A stretch of DNA of 64,000 nucleotides from an uncultured Eubacteriaceae bacterium (GTDB taxonomy: Bacteria; Bacillota; Clostridia; Lachnospirales; CAG-274), in NCBI GenBank assembly GCA_947086655.1, contig CAMTZM010000003.1:62001-126000 (forward strand). Reading direction: 5' to 3'. Positions within the stretch are counted from its first letter, which is position 1. Each line of letters opens with the position of its first letter. The translations under genes and the position numbers were made by a program. The notes below the pieces were generated by a model. The model was not told where the DNA came from and searched no databases. It was given only the letters and a program-made list of their open reading frames with translations. This document shows, in pieces, positions 43,615-52,930 of the stretch.

Positions 43615-45327
43615 ATGGATTATATAAGGGTAAGAAAGGCAAATTGTAAAAATTGTTACAGATGCCTTAAAAATTGTTATGTTAAGTCAATTAAGTTTAA
43701 AGACGAAAAGGTTTCCGTTATTTCTGATAAATGTGTTTTATGCGGAGAGTGTATTATATCTTGTCCTCAGAAAGCTAAGCACGCTCAAAGTGATATATTA
43801 AAGGTTATGGAGTTTATTAAAAATCCTAATATAAAAACTGTTGTATCGCTTGCGCCAAGTTTTTCGTCGGCATTTGGAAAGAACAGCGAAAAGATAGTTT
43901 CTTTGCTTAAAGCTTTTGGTTTTGATGAAGTTGAAGAAACGGCAATAGGAGCAGCACATGTAACTAAAAGATACAAAGAGCTTATAGAGGAAGGCAAAAT
44001 GGATAATATTATAACTTCATGCTGTCCTACCGTAAATATGTATATAAAGAAATATTACCCTGAACTTACAAAATATATAGCTCCTGTAATGTCTCCGGCT
44101 ATTGCTCATGGAAAACTTATAAAAAAGAAATATGGAAATGATGTTAAAGTTATTTTTGCTGGACCGTGTTTGTCAAAGATTAAAGAAATAGATGATAATC
44201 CAAAATATGCTGATGGAACAATTACATTTGAACAAGTTATGAAGTGGATTAAAAATGAGAAGATATCACTTGATGAACTTGATAAAGCTGAATTTAGTGC
44301 AGTTTCCAGTTTTTCGAGAATATATCCTATTGAGAGCGGAGTTATTGAGGATATTAAAAGTATTTCTTCTTTATGCCGTGAAGAGGGAGAAGGAAAATAC
44401 AATTTTTTAAGTGTAAGCGGTTTAAAGGATATAAGCAGACTGCTTGACGATATTCAAAGCGGAAAAATTGTAAATGTTTTTGCAGAGGTAAATGCCTGCA
44501 GAGGCGGCTGTGTAAACGGGCCTCTTATGCCGGAAGGAAAAGAGTATTCTTTTGCCGACAATATAAATATTAAAAAATATGCGATAAGCGCTGATACTAA
44601 AAATAATTATGAACAAGAGGATATAAGTGCGGAATATAAGCCGGAGCATTTCGATGATGCTATGCCTACTGATGAAGAAATACAAAAAATACTTTTTCAG
44701 ATAGGAAAGTATTCAAAAGAGCAGGAACTCAACTGCGGAAGCTGCGGTTATCCCACATGCCGTGATAAGGCTATTGCCGTTTATCAAAAAAAGGCGGAGC
44801 TTTACATGTGTTTGCCGTATATGAGTGATATGAATCAAGCAATGGCAAATGTTACATTGTCAGTTACACCTAACTACATAATAGCGGTTGACGAAGATAT
44901 GAGTATAAAAGAATTTAATGTAGCGGCACAGAAACTTTTTAAAGTGTCAAGAAATGATGTTATAGGAAAATCACTTTATGAATTTATTGATACTGCGGAT
45001 TTTGAAGAAGTTATAAAAAATAAAAAGAGTATTTATGCTAAAAAAGTTAAATATGACAGTCTTGGAATAAGCACAAGTCAAGATATAATTTACGTAAAGG
45101 AAAGAAATTTAGCTATTGCCATTATATATGACATTACTGAAGAAGAACAGCAAAAAGAGAGTGTACGAATGTTAAAGCTTGAATCTGTTGATATGGCGCA
45201 AAAGGTAATTGACAAGCAAATGACGGTAGCGCAGCAAATAGCAAGCCTTTTGGGAGAAACTACGGCAGAGACAAAGGTTACTCTTAACAAGCTTAAAAAT
45301 CTGATTGCCAGCGAGGAGACGGATTGA
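43615..45327 (+). CDS. Sensory-type [FeFe] hydrogenase with PAS domain
   Basis: A 570-residue protein. Two [4Fe-4S] motifs (C11-C14-C17-C21 and C40-C43-C46-C50) precede an H-cluster domain with TSCCP (C136, C137), MSP (159-161), GPC185 and NACRGGC (C295, C299). An extra CGSCGYPTC cluster motif follows at 374-382, then a PAS domain (about 418-520) and a helical tail. The H-cluster Cys are all kept, although the usual Trp after TSCCP is changed. The order matches sensory (HydS, group C) hydrogenases thought to sense H2 or redox state. The adjacent SpoIIE-type phosphatase fits a signalling role. Confidence 0.92.
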   Translation: MDYIRVRKANCKNCYRCLKNCYVKSIKFKDEKVSVISDKCVLCGECIISCPQKAKHAQSDILKVMEFIKNPNIKTVVSLAPSFSSAFGKNSEKIVSLLKAFGFDEVEETAIGAAHVTKRYKELIEEGKMDNIITSCCPTVNMYIKKYYPELTKYIAPVMSPAIAHGKLIKKKYGNDVKVIFAGPCLSKIKEIDDNPKYADGTITFEQVMKWIKNEKISLDELDKAEFSAVSSFSRIYPIESGVIEDIKSISSLCREEGEGKYNFLSVSGLKDISRLLDDIQSGKIVNVFAEVNACRGGCVNGPLMPEGKEYSFADNINIKKYAISADTKNNYEQEDISAEYKPEHFDDAMPTDEEIQKILFQIGKYSKEQELNCGSCGYPTCRDKAIAVYQKKAELYMCLPYMSDMNQAMANVTLSVTPNYIIAVDEDMSIKEFNVAAQKLFKVSRNDVIGKSLYEFIDTADFEEVIKNKKSIYAKKVKYDSLGISTSQDIIYVKERNLAIAIIYDITEEEQQKESVRMLKLESVDMAQKVIDKQMTVAQQIASLLGETTAETKVTLNKLKNLIASEETD

Positions 45328-45328
45328 T

Positions 45329-46507
45329 ATGAGCGGAAAGATATATGTTGATGCGGCTTATAAAAGTGTAAATAAATATACTGAAGAATTATGCGGAGAC
45401 AGGGTTGAAATAGTAAGAAATGACGATTGCTGCATAGTTGTTTTATCAGATGGTTTGGGAAGCGGTGTAAAGGCAAACATACTTTCAACTTTAACATCTA
45501 AAATTATTTCTACTATGATGGAGCAGGGTTCAAGCATTGAAGATACAGTTGATACAATTGTTCATACATTGCCTGTATGCAGTGTTAGAAATGTTGCGTA
45601 TTCAACATTTGTTATATTGAAAATAGGTTATGATGGAAAGACGTATCTTGCGGAGTTTGATTCGCCGGGCTGTATATTTGTCAGAAACGGAAAGCTTATG
45701 CCTATTTTATATAAAACAAGAGAAATTTGGGGAAAGACGATTAAAGAGGCTCGTTTTGATGTAGAGGTAGGCGATACGCTTACTATTATGAGTGATGGAG
45801 TTATTTATGCCGGGATAGGTGCGCTTCTTAATTTAGGATGGAGTTTTGAGAATGTAGCTGAATTTATGGCGAAAAGAAGCAGAACAGAAACTACGGCAGC
45901 AAGACTTGCGGCGGCTTTATCTGAAACTTGCTGTGATTTATATATGGATAAGCCAGGAGATGATACAACAGCGGCGTCTGTCAAGATTATTCCTTATATG
46001 CCTGTATGTTTGTTTACAGGACCGCCTCAAAATCCAGAAGACGATGAGACTGCTGTTTGTGATTTTATGAAAACCGAAGGAGTAAAGGTAGTAGCCGGAG
46101 GAAGCACCGCAAATATTGTAAGTCGTATTTTAGATGTTAAGATAGAAACAAATCTTGATTATATTGATTATGATGTGCCGCCTACGGCAGAGATGAAAGG
46201 TATTGACCTTGTTACAGAAGGCGTTTTAACGCTTAAAAAGACAGTTGATATTTTAAAGGAATATTTTAATAATCCAACGGAAAGAAAAAATATTGATGAA
46301 ATGGATAAAGAACATGGAGCGGCGAAACTTGCTAAAATACTTGCTGAAGAATGTACACATGTAAATTTGTTTGTGGGTAAAAAAATTAATCCAGCGCATC
46401 AAAATCCTAATATGCCTATTGATTTAAGCATAAGAATGAGAGTTGTCGATGACCTTATAAGCGTTTTAAAATTAGGCGGAAAGGTTATAAACGCTAAATA
46501 TTATTAA
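45329..46507 (+). CDS. SpoIIE/PP2C-type serine phosphatase of the hydrogenase operon
   Basis: A 392-residue protein with a PP2C-like phosphatase fold in its first 230 residues: DDCCIVVLSDGLGSG carries metal-binding Asp and IMSDGVIYAG the next. The remaining about 160 residues are an extension (AVCDFMKTEGVKVVAGGSTANIV) found in hydrogenase-linked members of the family. It has no anti-sigma or STAS partner in the window. ATG 45329 is chosen because the first eight codons from TTG 45305 overlap the preceding gene and GAGGAGA lies at the right distance. It likely reverses a Ser/Thr phosphorylation linked to the H2-sensing module. Confidence 0.88.
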   Translation: MSGKIYVDAAYKSVNKYTEELCGDRVEIVRNDDCCIVVLSDGLGSGVKANILSTLTSKIISTMMEQGSSIEDTVDTIVHTLPVCSVRNVAYSTFVILKIGYDGKTYLAEFDSPGCIFVRNGKLMPILYKTREIWGKTIKEARFDVEVGDTLTIMSDGVIYAGIGALLNLGWSFENVAEFMAKRSRTETTAARLAAALSETCCDLYMDKPGDDTTAASVKIIPYMPVCLFTGPPQNPEDDETAVCDFMKTEGVKVVAGGSTANIVSRILDVKIETNLDYIDYDVPPTAEMKGIDLVTEGVLTLKKTVDILKEYFNNPTERKNIDEMDKEHGAAKLAKILAEECTHVNLFVGKKINPAHQNPNMPIDLSIRMRVVDDLISVLKLGGKVINAKYY

Positions 46508-46525
46508 TTTAAGAGAGGATTGCAT

Positions 46526-47986
46526 ATGGAAAATATTACTGATATTAACCAGATTAAAATGGCTGTTTTGAAAAAAACAGCAGAGTATGCCTATGAAGGC
46601 AAGTTAAATGAAAAGGTTGAGGATATAGTTTATGAACTTATTAGCGGGCCTAAACCTCAGTTTCGCTGCTGTATTTATAGGGAAAGAGAGATTATAAGAG
46701 AAAGAGTAAGGCTTTCAATGGGAATGTTTCCTAAAAACCCTCATTATAAAAAAACAGATGGAACACAGGTTGTGCATGTAATATCAGCGGCATGCGAGGG
46801 CTGTCCAATAGCAAGATTTACAGTTACTCCAAATTGTCAGAACTGTCTTGCGCAAAAATGTATAAAGGCATGTAAGTTTGGTGCTATTACTAAAACGGCA
46901 AGAGGAGCTTATATAGATTCATCAAAGTGTAAAAAATGCGGACAATGTCTTGCAGCTTGTCCTTATAATGCAATAGTGGATATTGAAAGACCATGTAAAA
47001 AGGCGTGTCCTGTTGACGCTGTTCAGATTGACGATAACGACCTTGCTATTATTGACGAGTCAAAATGTATTAATTGCGGGCAATGTGTAGCAAGCTGTCC
47101 TTTTGGCGCTGTATCTGATGTTTCTATGATTTCTAATGTAATAGATGTAATAGTTAAAAAAGAAAATGATATTTATGCTATGATTGCACCATCAATAGAG
47201 GGGCAGTTTGGGGATGCAAGTGTTCCGGTGCTTAAAGAGGCAATTAAAGCTTTGGGATTTAAGGATTGTATTGAAGTTGCTTTAGGTGCTGACGCAGTTG
47301 CTTATAATGAAGCTAAAGAAGTATACGAAAGAGTAAAAGAAGGCAAAAAGACAACATCATCATGCTGTCCGGCATTTGTAAATCTTATTCAGAAACATTA
47401 TCCGGAGGTTATGGAAAATGTTTCTACAACAGTATCTCCTATGGTAGCGGCGGCAAGACATATTAAAAAGAATCATCCGGGAAGTCTTATAGTGTTTATA
47501 GGACCTTGTATAGCTAAGAAAAATGAAGCTCTTAAACATTATATTTCAGAAATTAATTATGTTTTAACATTTGAGGAATTAGCGGCTATGTTTGATGTTA
47601 AAAATATTAATTTTGCTGATTTTGAAAGTGCTGCCCAAGATGCTACAAAATATGGAAAAGGTTTTGCTAAGTCAGGTGGAGTAACAAATGCTGTTATGGA
47701 AGTTGTAAAAGAATTAAATTTTGATACTCCTATTAAAGCTGTAAAATGCAATGGAATAGCAGAGTGTAAAAAAGCGTTGCTTTTACTTAAAAACGGAAGA
47801 CTGCCGGAAGATTTTATAGAAGGAATGTCATGTGAACACGGCTGTATAAATGGACCGGCTAAAGTTAGTGAAGTTATGGCATCAAGGAAAGTGTTTGATA
47901 AGAATGTAAATGTTGAAAATGGAGATATTTCAAAAACTGTCTCTGATTTTGAAATGGATAAGCTTAATATGCATAGACCTAAATAA
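46526..47986 (+). CDS. [FeFe] hydrogenase (group B-like) with N-terminal Fe-S clusters
   Basis: A 486-residue iron-only hydrogenase. A Cys-rich N-terminal region (CEGCPIARFTVTPNCQNC) is followed by ferredoxin-like motifs CKKCGQCLAACP and CINCGQCVASCP. The H-cluster domain has SSCCPA, VSPMVAAARH, FIGPCIAKK and MSCEHGCINGP. All H-cluster Cys are present. It is the last gene of the operon and probably the catalytic partner of the sensory hydrogenase; the four-gene set resembles the hfs cluster of Thermoanaerobacterium. Start ATG 46526 behind AGAGAGGATTG. Maturation genes hydEFG are not in the window. Confidence 0.9.
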   Translation: MENITDINQIKMAVLKKTAEYAYEGKLNEKVEDIVYELISGPKPQFRCCIYREREIIRERVRLSMGMFPKNPHYKKTDGTQVVHVISAACEGCPIARFTVTPNCQNCLAQKCIKACKFGAITKTARGAYIDSSKCKKCGQCLAACPYNAIVDIERPCKKACPVDAVQIDDNDLAIIDESKCINCGQCVASCPFGAVSDVSMISNVIDVIVKKENDIYAMIAPSIEGQFGDASVPVLKEAIKALGFKDCIEVALGADAVAYNEAKEVYERVKEGKKTTSSCCPAFVNLIQKHYPEVMENVSTTVSPMVAAARHIKKNHPGSLIVFIGPCIAKKNEALKHYISEINYVLTFEELAAMFDVKNINFADFESAAQDATKYGKGFAKSGGVTNAVMEVVKELNFDTPIKAVKCNGIAECKKALLLLKNGRLPEDFIEGMSCEHGCINGPAKVSEVMASRKVFDKNVNVENGDISKTVSDFEMDKLNMHRPK

Positions 47987-48035
47987 TTTAAGTATATAAA
48001 AAATAATTAGTTTATAGAGTTTTTGCCCGTTGGTT

Positions 48036-48079
48036 AAATACAGGTTTTTAAGAGTTTTCTTTTAAACCTGTATTTTTTT
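48036..48079 (+). terminator. Intrinsic terminator of the hydrogenase operon
   Basis: A 17-nt arm AAATACAGGTTTTTAAG (48036-48052) pairs with 48059-48075, and seven Ts follow. Confidence 0.88.
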
Positions 48080-48095
48080 GGTTTTAATAAAATAA

Positions 48096-48124
48096 TTGAA
48101 ATGTATTTTATTATGAGTTATAAT
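48096..48124 (+). promoter_or_regulatory. sigma-A type promoter of the FG-GAP lipoprotein gene
   Basis: TTGAAA (48096-48101), 17 bp, TATAAT (48119-48124), about 120 bp before the start. Confidence 0.6.
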
Positions 48125-48246
48125 TACATAGGGAAATATTGATTAATTTGATAGAAAAAAGTATTTTTTTGATTAATACAAAAATCAATGTTTTTCTAAT
48201 TTATTTAGGAGCTTTTTGTTTTTTTAAAAGCTATGGGTGAATTGTT

Positions 48247-49602
48247 ATGCTTAAAAAATTATTATTTATTTTTATTATTTTAATTATTTTTTCAGGCTGT
48301 TCTGACGATTTGGGAGATGAACCTGTATTTTCTTTAAGTGAGGATTTAAAGCAAAAATACAATGAGCAAATAAAAAGTCAGCTTGCAGAATATTCATGGA
48401 ATTACAGTGAAGGGCAGAATATATTTGAGCCGGCAGATATTCCAAGTAATAAAGCGGCAAATTATGAGATGATTAAAGAAGCAAGTTTTACAAGCGGAGT
48501 TGATATGTCAGGTTTTGAAAACAGAGAAGCCATAAGGGCGTCGGTTAGTTTAATGCACTTTAATAATGATTCTGCTGGTACTGCTTATTTTTATTTTTAT
48601 AATGATAAAATAGTATGTCAATATTATGTTTATAACTCTAACGTATATTCTCTTAAAGACAGAAACGTATTTGAAAATGAGATTACATTTACAAAATTTG
48701 AAGATACAGATGTAAAAAGAGATTTTAAAAAAAAGGAAATGAATTTGAATTTTCAGCAATATAATGGTTATTCGGCAATGGGTTCTATGCTTGCGGTTAT
48801 AAATGAACACAATGTTGATTTTTATAAATATGAGACAAACAAATTTAATCTTAAAAAGTCTGTAAGTTTTTCTAATGAGTCGTTATATCCAATAGATACT
48901 ACGTTTTTTGATGATGGCGGCGGAGCTGTACTTTTAGGAAGAAAAATTGAAAATACAAATATTTCTGATTCGGAAGATACAGGAGCATTTGAAATTAACG
49001 AAACAACGGAAAAAGAAAGGCTTTTATCTGAAAAGATTGTATTTTTTGATAATTTGCTTAATTTTGATTCAAATTCTATTTTACTTGAAACACCGTCGTA
49101 TACTACGCTTGCTTATGATAATGGTACGTTAATAGTGGGAATGGAAAAAAGCGTTGATTTGTTTATCAAGGAAAATTCAGTATATGTTAAAAAAGGACAA
49201 TATTATTTGAATCATGGTGTTAATAAAATAAGAACTGTTGATTTTGAAACTGATTTACATATGGAATATATAATTTCAGATGGAATGAATTTATTTTTGT
49301 ATAAAGCCGGAGAAACGCTTGAGCTTATTTGGAGAACACATTTTTCGGTGCAGATGGCGCAAAATAATGTTTTTACCGCTGATTTAAACGGAGACGGAGT
49401 AAAGGAAATATATGCCGGAGGCAAAGATGGTATTGTTGAAAAATATATATTAACTGAAACAGGATTTGTAGCCAGCGGCACAACAGAAGATTTAAGTTAT
49501 GGAAACTATATTACAGGAGATTTCAACTTAGACGGTTTAGATGATTTTATTTTTATAGATAAAAATACAGGCAAGTCAAGTTTATACATAGCGATTAAAT
49601 GA
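48247..49602 (+). CDS. Lipoprotein with FG-GAP/VCBS-like repeats
   Basis: A 451-residue predicted lipoprotein (lipobox FSGC, Cys near residue 18). The C-terminal part has calcium-binding FG-GAP-like blades: TADLNGDGVKEIYAGGKDG and TGDFNLDGLDDFIFIDKNTG. The middle is beta-rich and probably completes a propeller. No function can be assigned; such proteins often bind ligands or surfaces. It is monocistronic between two terminators. The start is ATG 48247; the upstream AGCTATGGGTG is a weak ribosome binding site. Confidence 0.8.
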   Translation: MLKKLLFIFIILIIFSGCSDDLGDEPVFSLSEDLKQKYNEQIKSQLAEYSWNYSEGQNIFEPADIPSNKAANYEMIKEASFTSGVDMSGFENREAIRASVSLMHFNNDSAGTAYFYFYNDKIVCQYYVYNSNVYSLKDRNVFENEITFTKFEDTDVKRDFKKKEMNLNFQQYNGYSAMGSMLAVINEHNVDFYKYETNKFNLKKSVSFSNESLYPIDTTFFDDGGGAVLLGRKIENTNISDSEDTGAFEINETTEKERLLSEKIVFFDNLLNFDSNSILLETPSYTTLAYDNGTLIVGMEKSVDLFIKENSVYVKKGQYYLNHGVNKIRTVDFETDLHMEYIISDGMNLFLYKAGETLELIWRTHFSVQMAQNNVFTADLNGDGVKEIYAGGKDGIVEKYILTETGFVASGTTEDLSYGNYITGDFNLDGLDDFIFIDKNTGKSSLYIAIK

Positions 49603-49648
49603 AAAAGTACAGCATGCCAATATTATATTGACATGCTGTACTTTTTTT
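49602..49648 (+). terminator. Intrinsic terminator after the FG-GAP lipoprotein gene
   Basis: AAAAAGTACAGCATG (49602-49616) pairs with its complement at 49632-49646, and the arm runs into seven Ts. It begins at the stop codon. Confidence 0.92.
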
Positions 49649-49761
49649 GAAAAATAACGTACAATTTTGATATAGTTAATAAGTGATAAAAAAAGTATTT
49701 TAATTTTTCTTATTATAGTGTATAATAAAAAAACATAAATATGCAAAAGGAGGAAAGAGCT

Positions 49762-51243
49762 GTGAATGTATGGGTAGCGGCGGCATTTATTATTTATTTA
49801 GGTTTTATTGTGGGAATAGGTTTTATATTTTCAAAAAAATCTTCTGATATGAGCGATTATTTTTTAGGCGGAAGAGGTATGGGCAGTTGGCTTACGGCGT
49901 TATCAGCTCAAGCATCGGATATGTCGAGCTGGCTTTTAATGGGACTTCCGGGCGCAGTATATATATCAGGACTAAGTGCTGCATGGATTGCTATTGGTTT
50001 AGGATTGGGTACATATCTTAATTGGAGGATTGTTGCTAAGAGACTTAGAAAATATTCTTATATTACAGGTGACTCAATTACTATACCACAGTTTCTTCAA
50101 AACAGGTTTAATGCGGCGTCTGTAAGTGTAAGAATAATATGTGCCGCTATAATATTTGTATTTTTTCTTATTTATACGGCATCGGGATTTAATGCCGCCG
50201 CAAAACTTATAGAGAATGTTTTTGGACTTGATTATAAAATCGGTCTTACAATAGGAGTTATTGTTATAATGCTTTATACTTTTATGGGAGGATACTTTGC
50301 AGTTGTATGGACTGACTTTTTTCAAGGCATGCTTATGTTTTTCGCATTGATGATTGTGCCTATAATTGTTTATGTATCTGTTGACAAAGGCATTTTTGAA
50401 ACTATGGCAGTTTCTAATTCCGGTTATTTCTCACTTTTTGGAGCAGAAGGAAACAGAGTCAGCATACAGGAGATAATATCCAATCTTGGATGGGGATTAG
50501 GATATTTTGGAATGCCCCATATACTTGTAAGGTTTATGTCAATTAAATCAAGCAGTCTTATTAAAAAGTCAAGAATTATTGCTATGGTTTGGGTTGTTAT
50601 AACATTAGCGGCGTCTGTTGCAGTAGGTATTATAGGTTTTGCTTATTTAAAACAGGAGATGATTGTTCTTGAAAGTGCTGCCGAGGCTGAAAAGATATTT
50701 ATGAAACTTGTTCAAATGGTTGCTCCGGCATTTATTGCTGGCATACTTTTATGTGCCATTGTATCTGCCATTATGAGCACGTCTGATTCTCAGCTTTTAG
50801 TTACGGCATCGGCTGTATCAAATGATATTTATAAAACTTTATTCAGAAAAGACGCAGGAAACAAGGAATTGCTTTTTGTAAGCCGTCTTGCTGTTATTTT
50901 AATTTCAGCAGTTGCCTATTTTATTGCTCTTGACCCGGAAGCCACTGTAATGGGTCTTGTATCTTATGCATGGGCAGGATTTGGCGCAGCATTTGGACCG
51001 GTTATGCTTTTTGCACTTTTCTGGAAAAGAATGACTATGTATGGAGCAATTGCCGGAATGCTCTCAGGCGGAGTGTGTGTTATAGTATGGAACAAGTTTT
51101 TGGCGCAAAGTACAGGAATTTATGAACTTGTGCCAGCGTTTATAATATCATGCGTTTTTATTGTTATTGTTTCTTTAATTGATAAAGAACCTTCAAAAGA
51201 TGTTGTTGAAACATTTAATAAAGTATCGGAAATAGAAATTTAA
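49762..51243 (+). CDS. putP: Sodium:solute symporter, PutP (proline) type
   Basis: A 493-residue SSS-family transporter with about 13 TM helices, using the Na+ gradient for uptake. GGRGMGSWLTALSAQASDMSSWLLMGLPG and the following GTYLNWRIVAKRLR match PutP proline symporters, and Ser-rich STSDSQLL in the later helix is a sodium-site region. (The first motif is split here: GGRGMGSWLTAL, then SDMSSWLLMG.) I choose GTG 49762, preceded by AAGGAGGAAAG, over ATG 49741, which lies upstream of that site. The substrate is likely proline, by similarity only. Confidence 0.87.
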   Translation: MNVWVAAAFIIYLGFIVGIGFIFSKKSSDMSDYFLGGRGMGSWLTALSAQASDMSSWLLMGLPGAVYISGLSAAWIAIGLGLGTYLNWRIVAKRLRKYSYITGDSITIPQFLQNRFNAASVSVRIICAAIIFVFFLIYTASGFNAAAKLIENVFGLDYKIGLTIGVIVIMLYTFMGGYFAVVWTDFFQGMLMFFALMIVPIIVYVSVDKGIFETMAVSNSGYFSLFGAEGNRVSIQEIISNLGWGLGYFGMPHILVRFMSIKSSSLIKKSRIIAMVWVVITLAASVAVGIIGFAYLKQEMIVLESAAEAEKIFMKLVQMVAPAFIAGILLCAIVSAIMSTSDSQLLVTASAVSNDIYKTLFRKDAGNKELLFVSRLAVILISAVAYFIALDPEATVMGLVSYAWAGFGAAFGPVMLFALFWKRMTMYGAIAGMLSGGVCVIVWNKFLAQSTGIYELVPAFIISCVFIVIVSLIDKEPSKDVVETFNKVSEIEI

Positions 51244-51258
51244 TGCGAGGATTAAATA

Positions 51259-51762
51259 ATGATTGAACGATTTTATCCAAATGAATATATTGATTCTGTA
51301 TATGAACTTGATATAAATAAGTTTAAGAAAAAGGGAATATCTGCTTTTGTGTTTGATATAGATAATACGCTTGCTCCTTTTTTTGTTAAAATTCCGGATG
51401 GACGTGTAAGAAGATTTTTTGAAAGACTTAAAAAAAATGGAATGTCTGTTGGAATATTATCAAACAATAAAAGAAAAAGAGTTGATATTTTTTGCCGTGA
51501 ACTTAATGTCATTTATGAATATAAAGCGGGAAAGCCAGGGCTTAGGGGGCTTAAAAAAATGCTTAAGCGACTTGAGACAAAACCTTCTTCGGCGGCTCTT
51601 ATAGGAGATCAGATTTTTACAGATATATGGTGTGCAAATAGATTGGGAATGTATTCAGTTCTTGTAAAACCTATTTGTAAAAAAGACCAATTTGTAACAT
51701 GGCTGAAAAGAGGTATTGAAGGATATGTTATAAATGCTTATGTAAAGGAGACGTCAAAATGA
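51259..51762 (+). CDS. yqeG: YqeG family HAD phosphatase
   Basis: A 167-residue HAD-superfamily III phosphatase. Motif I is FDIDNTLAPF (nucleophile Asp and acid Asp), motif II GILSNNKRKR, the Lys region KAGKPGLRG and motif III IGDQIFTDIWCANRLG. YqeG proteins are conserved in Firmicutes; the substrate is not firmly known, although some relatives act on phosphatidylglycerophosphate. Its stop overlaps the aroE start by 4 bp (ATGA), indicating translational coupling. The same yqeG-aroE neighbourhood occurs in bacilli. Confidence 0.93.
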   Translation: MIERFYPNEYIDSVYELDINKFKKKGISAFVFDIDNTLAPFFVKIPDGRVRRFFERLKKNGMSVGILSNNKRKRVDIFCRELNVIYEYKAGKPGLRGLKKMLKRLETKPSSAALIGDQIFTDIWCANRLGMYSVLVKPICKKDQFVTWLKRGIEGYVINAYVKETSK

Positions 51763-52637
51763 TTGATTTATGTGTAGGAGGAAAAACAAAGGTTTTAGGA
51801 CTTATAGGAGACCCTGTTGAGCATACATTTTCTCCATTGATACAAAATTCAATAGCGAAAAAAGCAAAAGAAGACATTTTGTATCTTCCTTTTCATGTAA
51901 GAAAAGAAGGGCTTGAATACGCTGTTAAAGGGGCTTATGAACTTGGAGTCAAAGGGCTTAATGTAACTGTACCTCATAAAAAGGCTGTTTTAGATTATTT
52001 ATGCGGTATAGATAAAAAAGCACGTGCAATAGGCGCTGTAAATACGCTTAAATATACAAAAGACGGTTATTATGGTTACAATACCGATGTTTTAGGCATT
52101 AAAAGTACTTTTGAAAATAATTCAATATCTTTAAAAGGGAAAAAAGTGCTTATTATAGGTGCCGGGGGAAGCGCATGTTCTTCTCTTGTGCTTGCATGCG
52201 AAAGTAAAGCTGAAAAAATTATTATAGCTAACAGAACGGTTGAAAATGCTTTAAAATTAATTGAGCATGTAAAAGGGTTTTATGATTTTAATGCGGAGGC
52301 TATAAGTATTGATAATATAGATAATATTAAAGATTTAGATATTGTAATTCAAAATACAACCGTAGGTTTTGGAGATAAAGTAAAATTAAGCCCTGTTTCG
52401 TCTGATTTTTTTAAGAAAAGAAATATTGAGGCAGCGCTTGATGTTATATATACCCCATGGAAAACAGCTTTTTTAAAGTTGGCTGAAGGAAATTGTACAG
52501 CTTTAAATGGTTTTGATATGCTTTTTTATCAGGCAGCCGCTGCAAGAGAAATATGGCTTGATAAACAATACGATATTAAAATGAAACTTGAATTAAAGAA
52601 GGAAATAGGGGAATATATGAAAAACAGCTTGTTGTAA
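51759..52637 (+). CDS. aroE: Shikimate dehydrogenase
   Basis: A 292-residue NADPH-dependent enzyme reducing 3-dehydroshikimate to shikimate in aromatic amino-acid synthesis. The substrate-site motifs are IGDPVEHTFSPLIQN, NVTVPHKKAV (catalytic Lys), GAVNTL and NTDVLGI; the cofactor site is IIGAGGSACSSLV. The length is normal. The start overlaps the yqeG stop. It heads an aro group with comFB, aroK and aroQ. Confidence 0.95.
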   Translation: MIDLCVGGKTKVLGLIGDPVEHTFSPLIQNSIAKKAKEDILYLPFHVRKEGLEYAVKGAYELGVKGLNVTVPHKKAVLDYLCGIDKKARAIGAVNTLKYTKDGYYGYNTDVLGIKSTFENNSISLKGKKVLIIGAGGSACSSLVLACESKAEKIIIANRTVENALKLIEHVKGFYDFNAEAISIDNIDNIKDLDIVIQNTTVGFGDKVKLSPVSSDFFKKRNIEAALDVIYTPWKTAFLKLAEGNCTALNGFDMLFYQAAAAREIWLDKQYDIKMKLELKKEIGEYMKNSLL

Positions 52638-52660
52638 ACATAAGATTGGAGTGTATATTA

Positions 52661-52930
52661 GTGATACTTAAAAATTGTATGGAAATATGTGCATCAAAAT
52701 ATATTGATGAGGCAATGAAAAATGCCAATATGTGTACATGTGAAAGATGCCGCCTTGATACGCTTGCCATAACTCTTAATAAACTTCCTCCTAAATATAT
52801 TGTTGCCGCCGGTTCAATTGCATCTACAAAAATAAAATCTTTGGAATTGCAATATGATGCTGTTATAAGAAAAGAAGCGGAGGAAGCCGCTTTTATAGTA
52901 AAAAGGAAAAACAGGCATGATTTACAATAA
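52661..52930 (+). CDS. comFB: ComFB-family (late competence) protein
   Basis: An 89-residue protein with the ComFB signature CTCERCRLDTLAITLNKLPPKY, which includes the conserved Cys residues for metal. In some bacteria ComFB-like proteins bind cyclic dinucleotides; in Bacillus the gene lies in the competence comF operon. Here it lies between aroE and aroK and overlaps aroK by 14 bp. GTG 52661 is used because TTGGAGTG is just upstream; the TTG at 52646 forms part of that site. Confidence 0.88.
   Translation: MILKNCMEICASKYIDEAMKNANMCTCERCRLDTLAITLNKLPPKYIVAAGSIASTKIKSLELQYDAVIRKEAEEAAFIVKRKNRHDLQ

Noticed and set aside
49741-49761. ATG 49741 as start of the PutP gene
   Set aside because: The ribosome binding site AAGGAGGAAAG lies after this ATG, so the GTG at 49762 is the better start.
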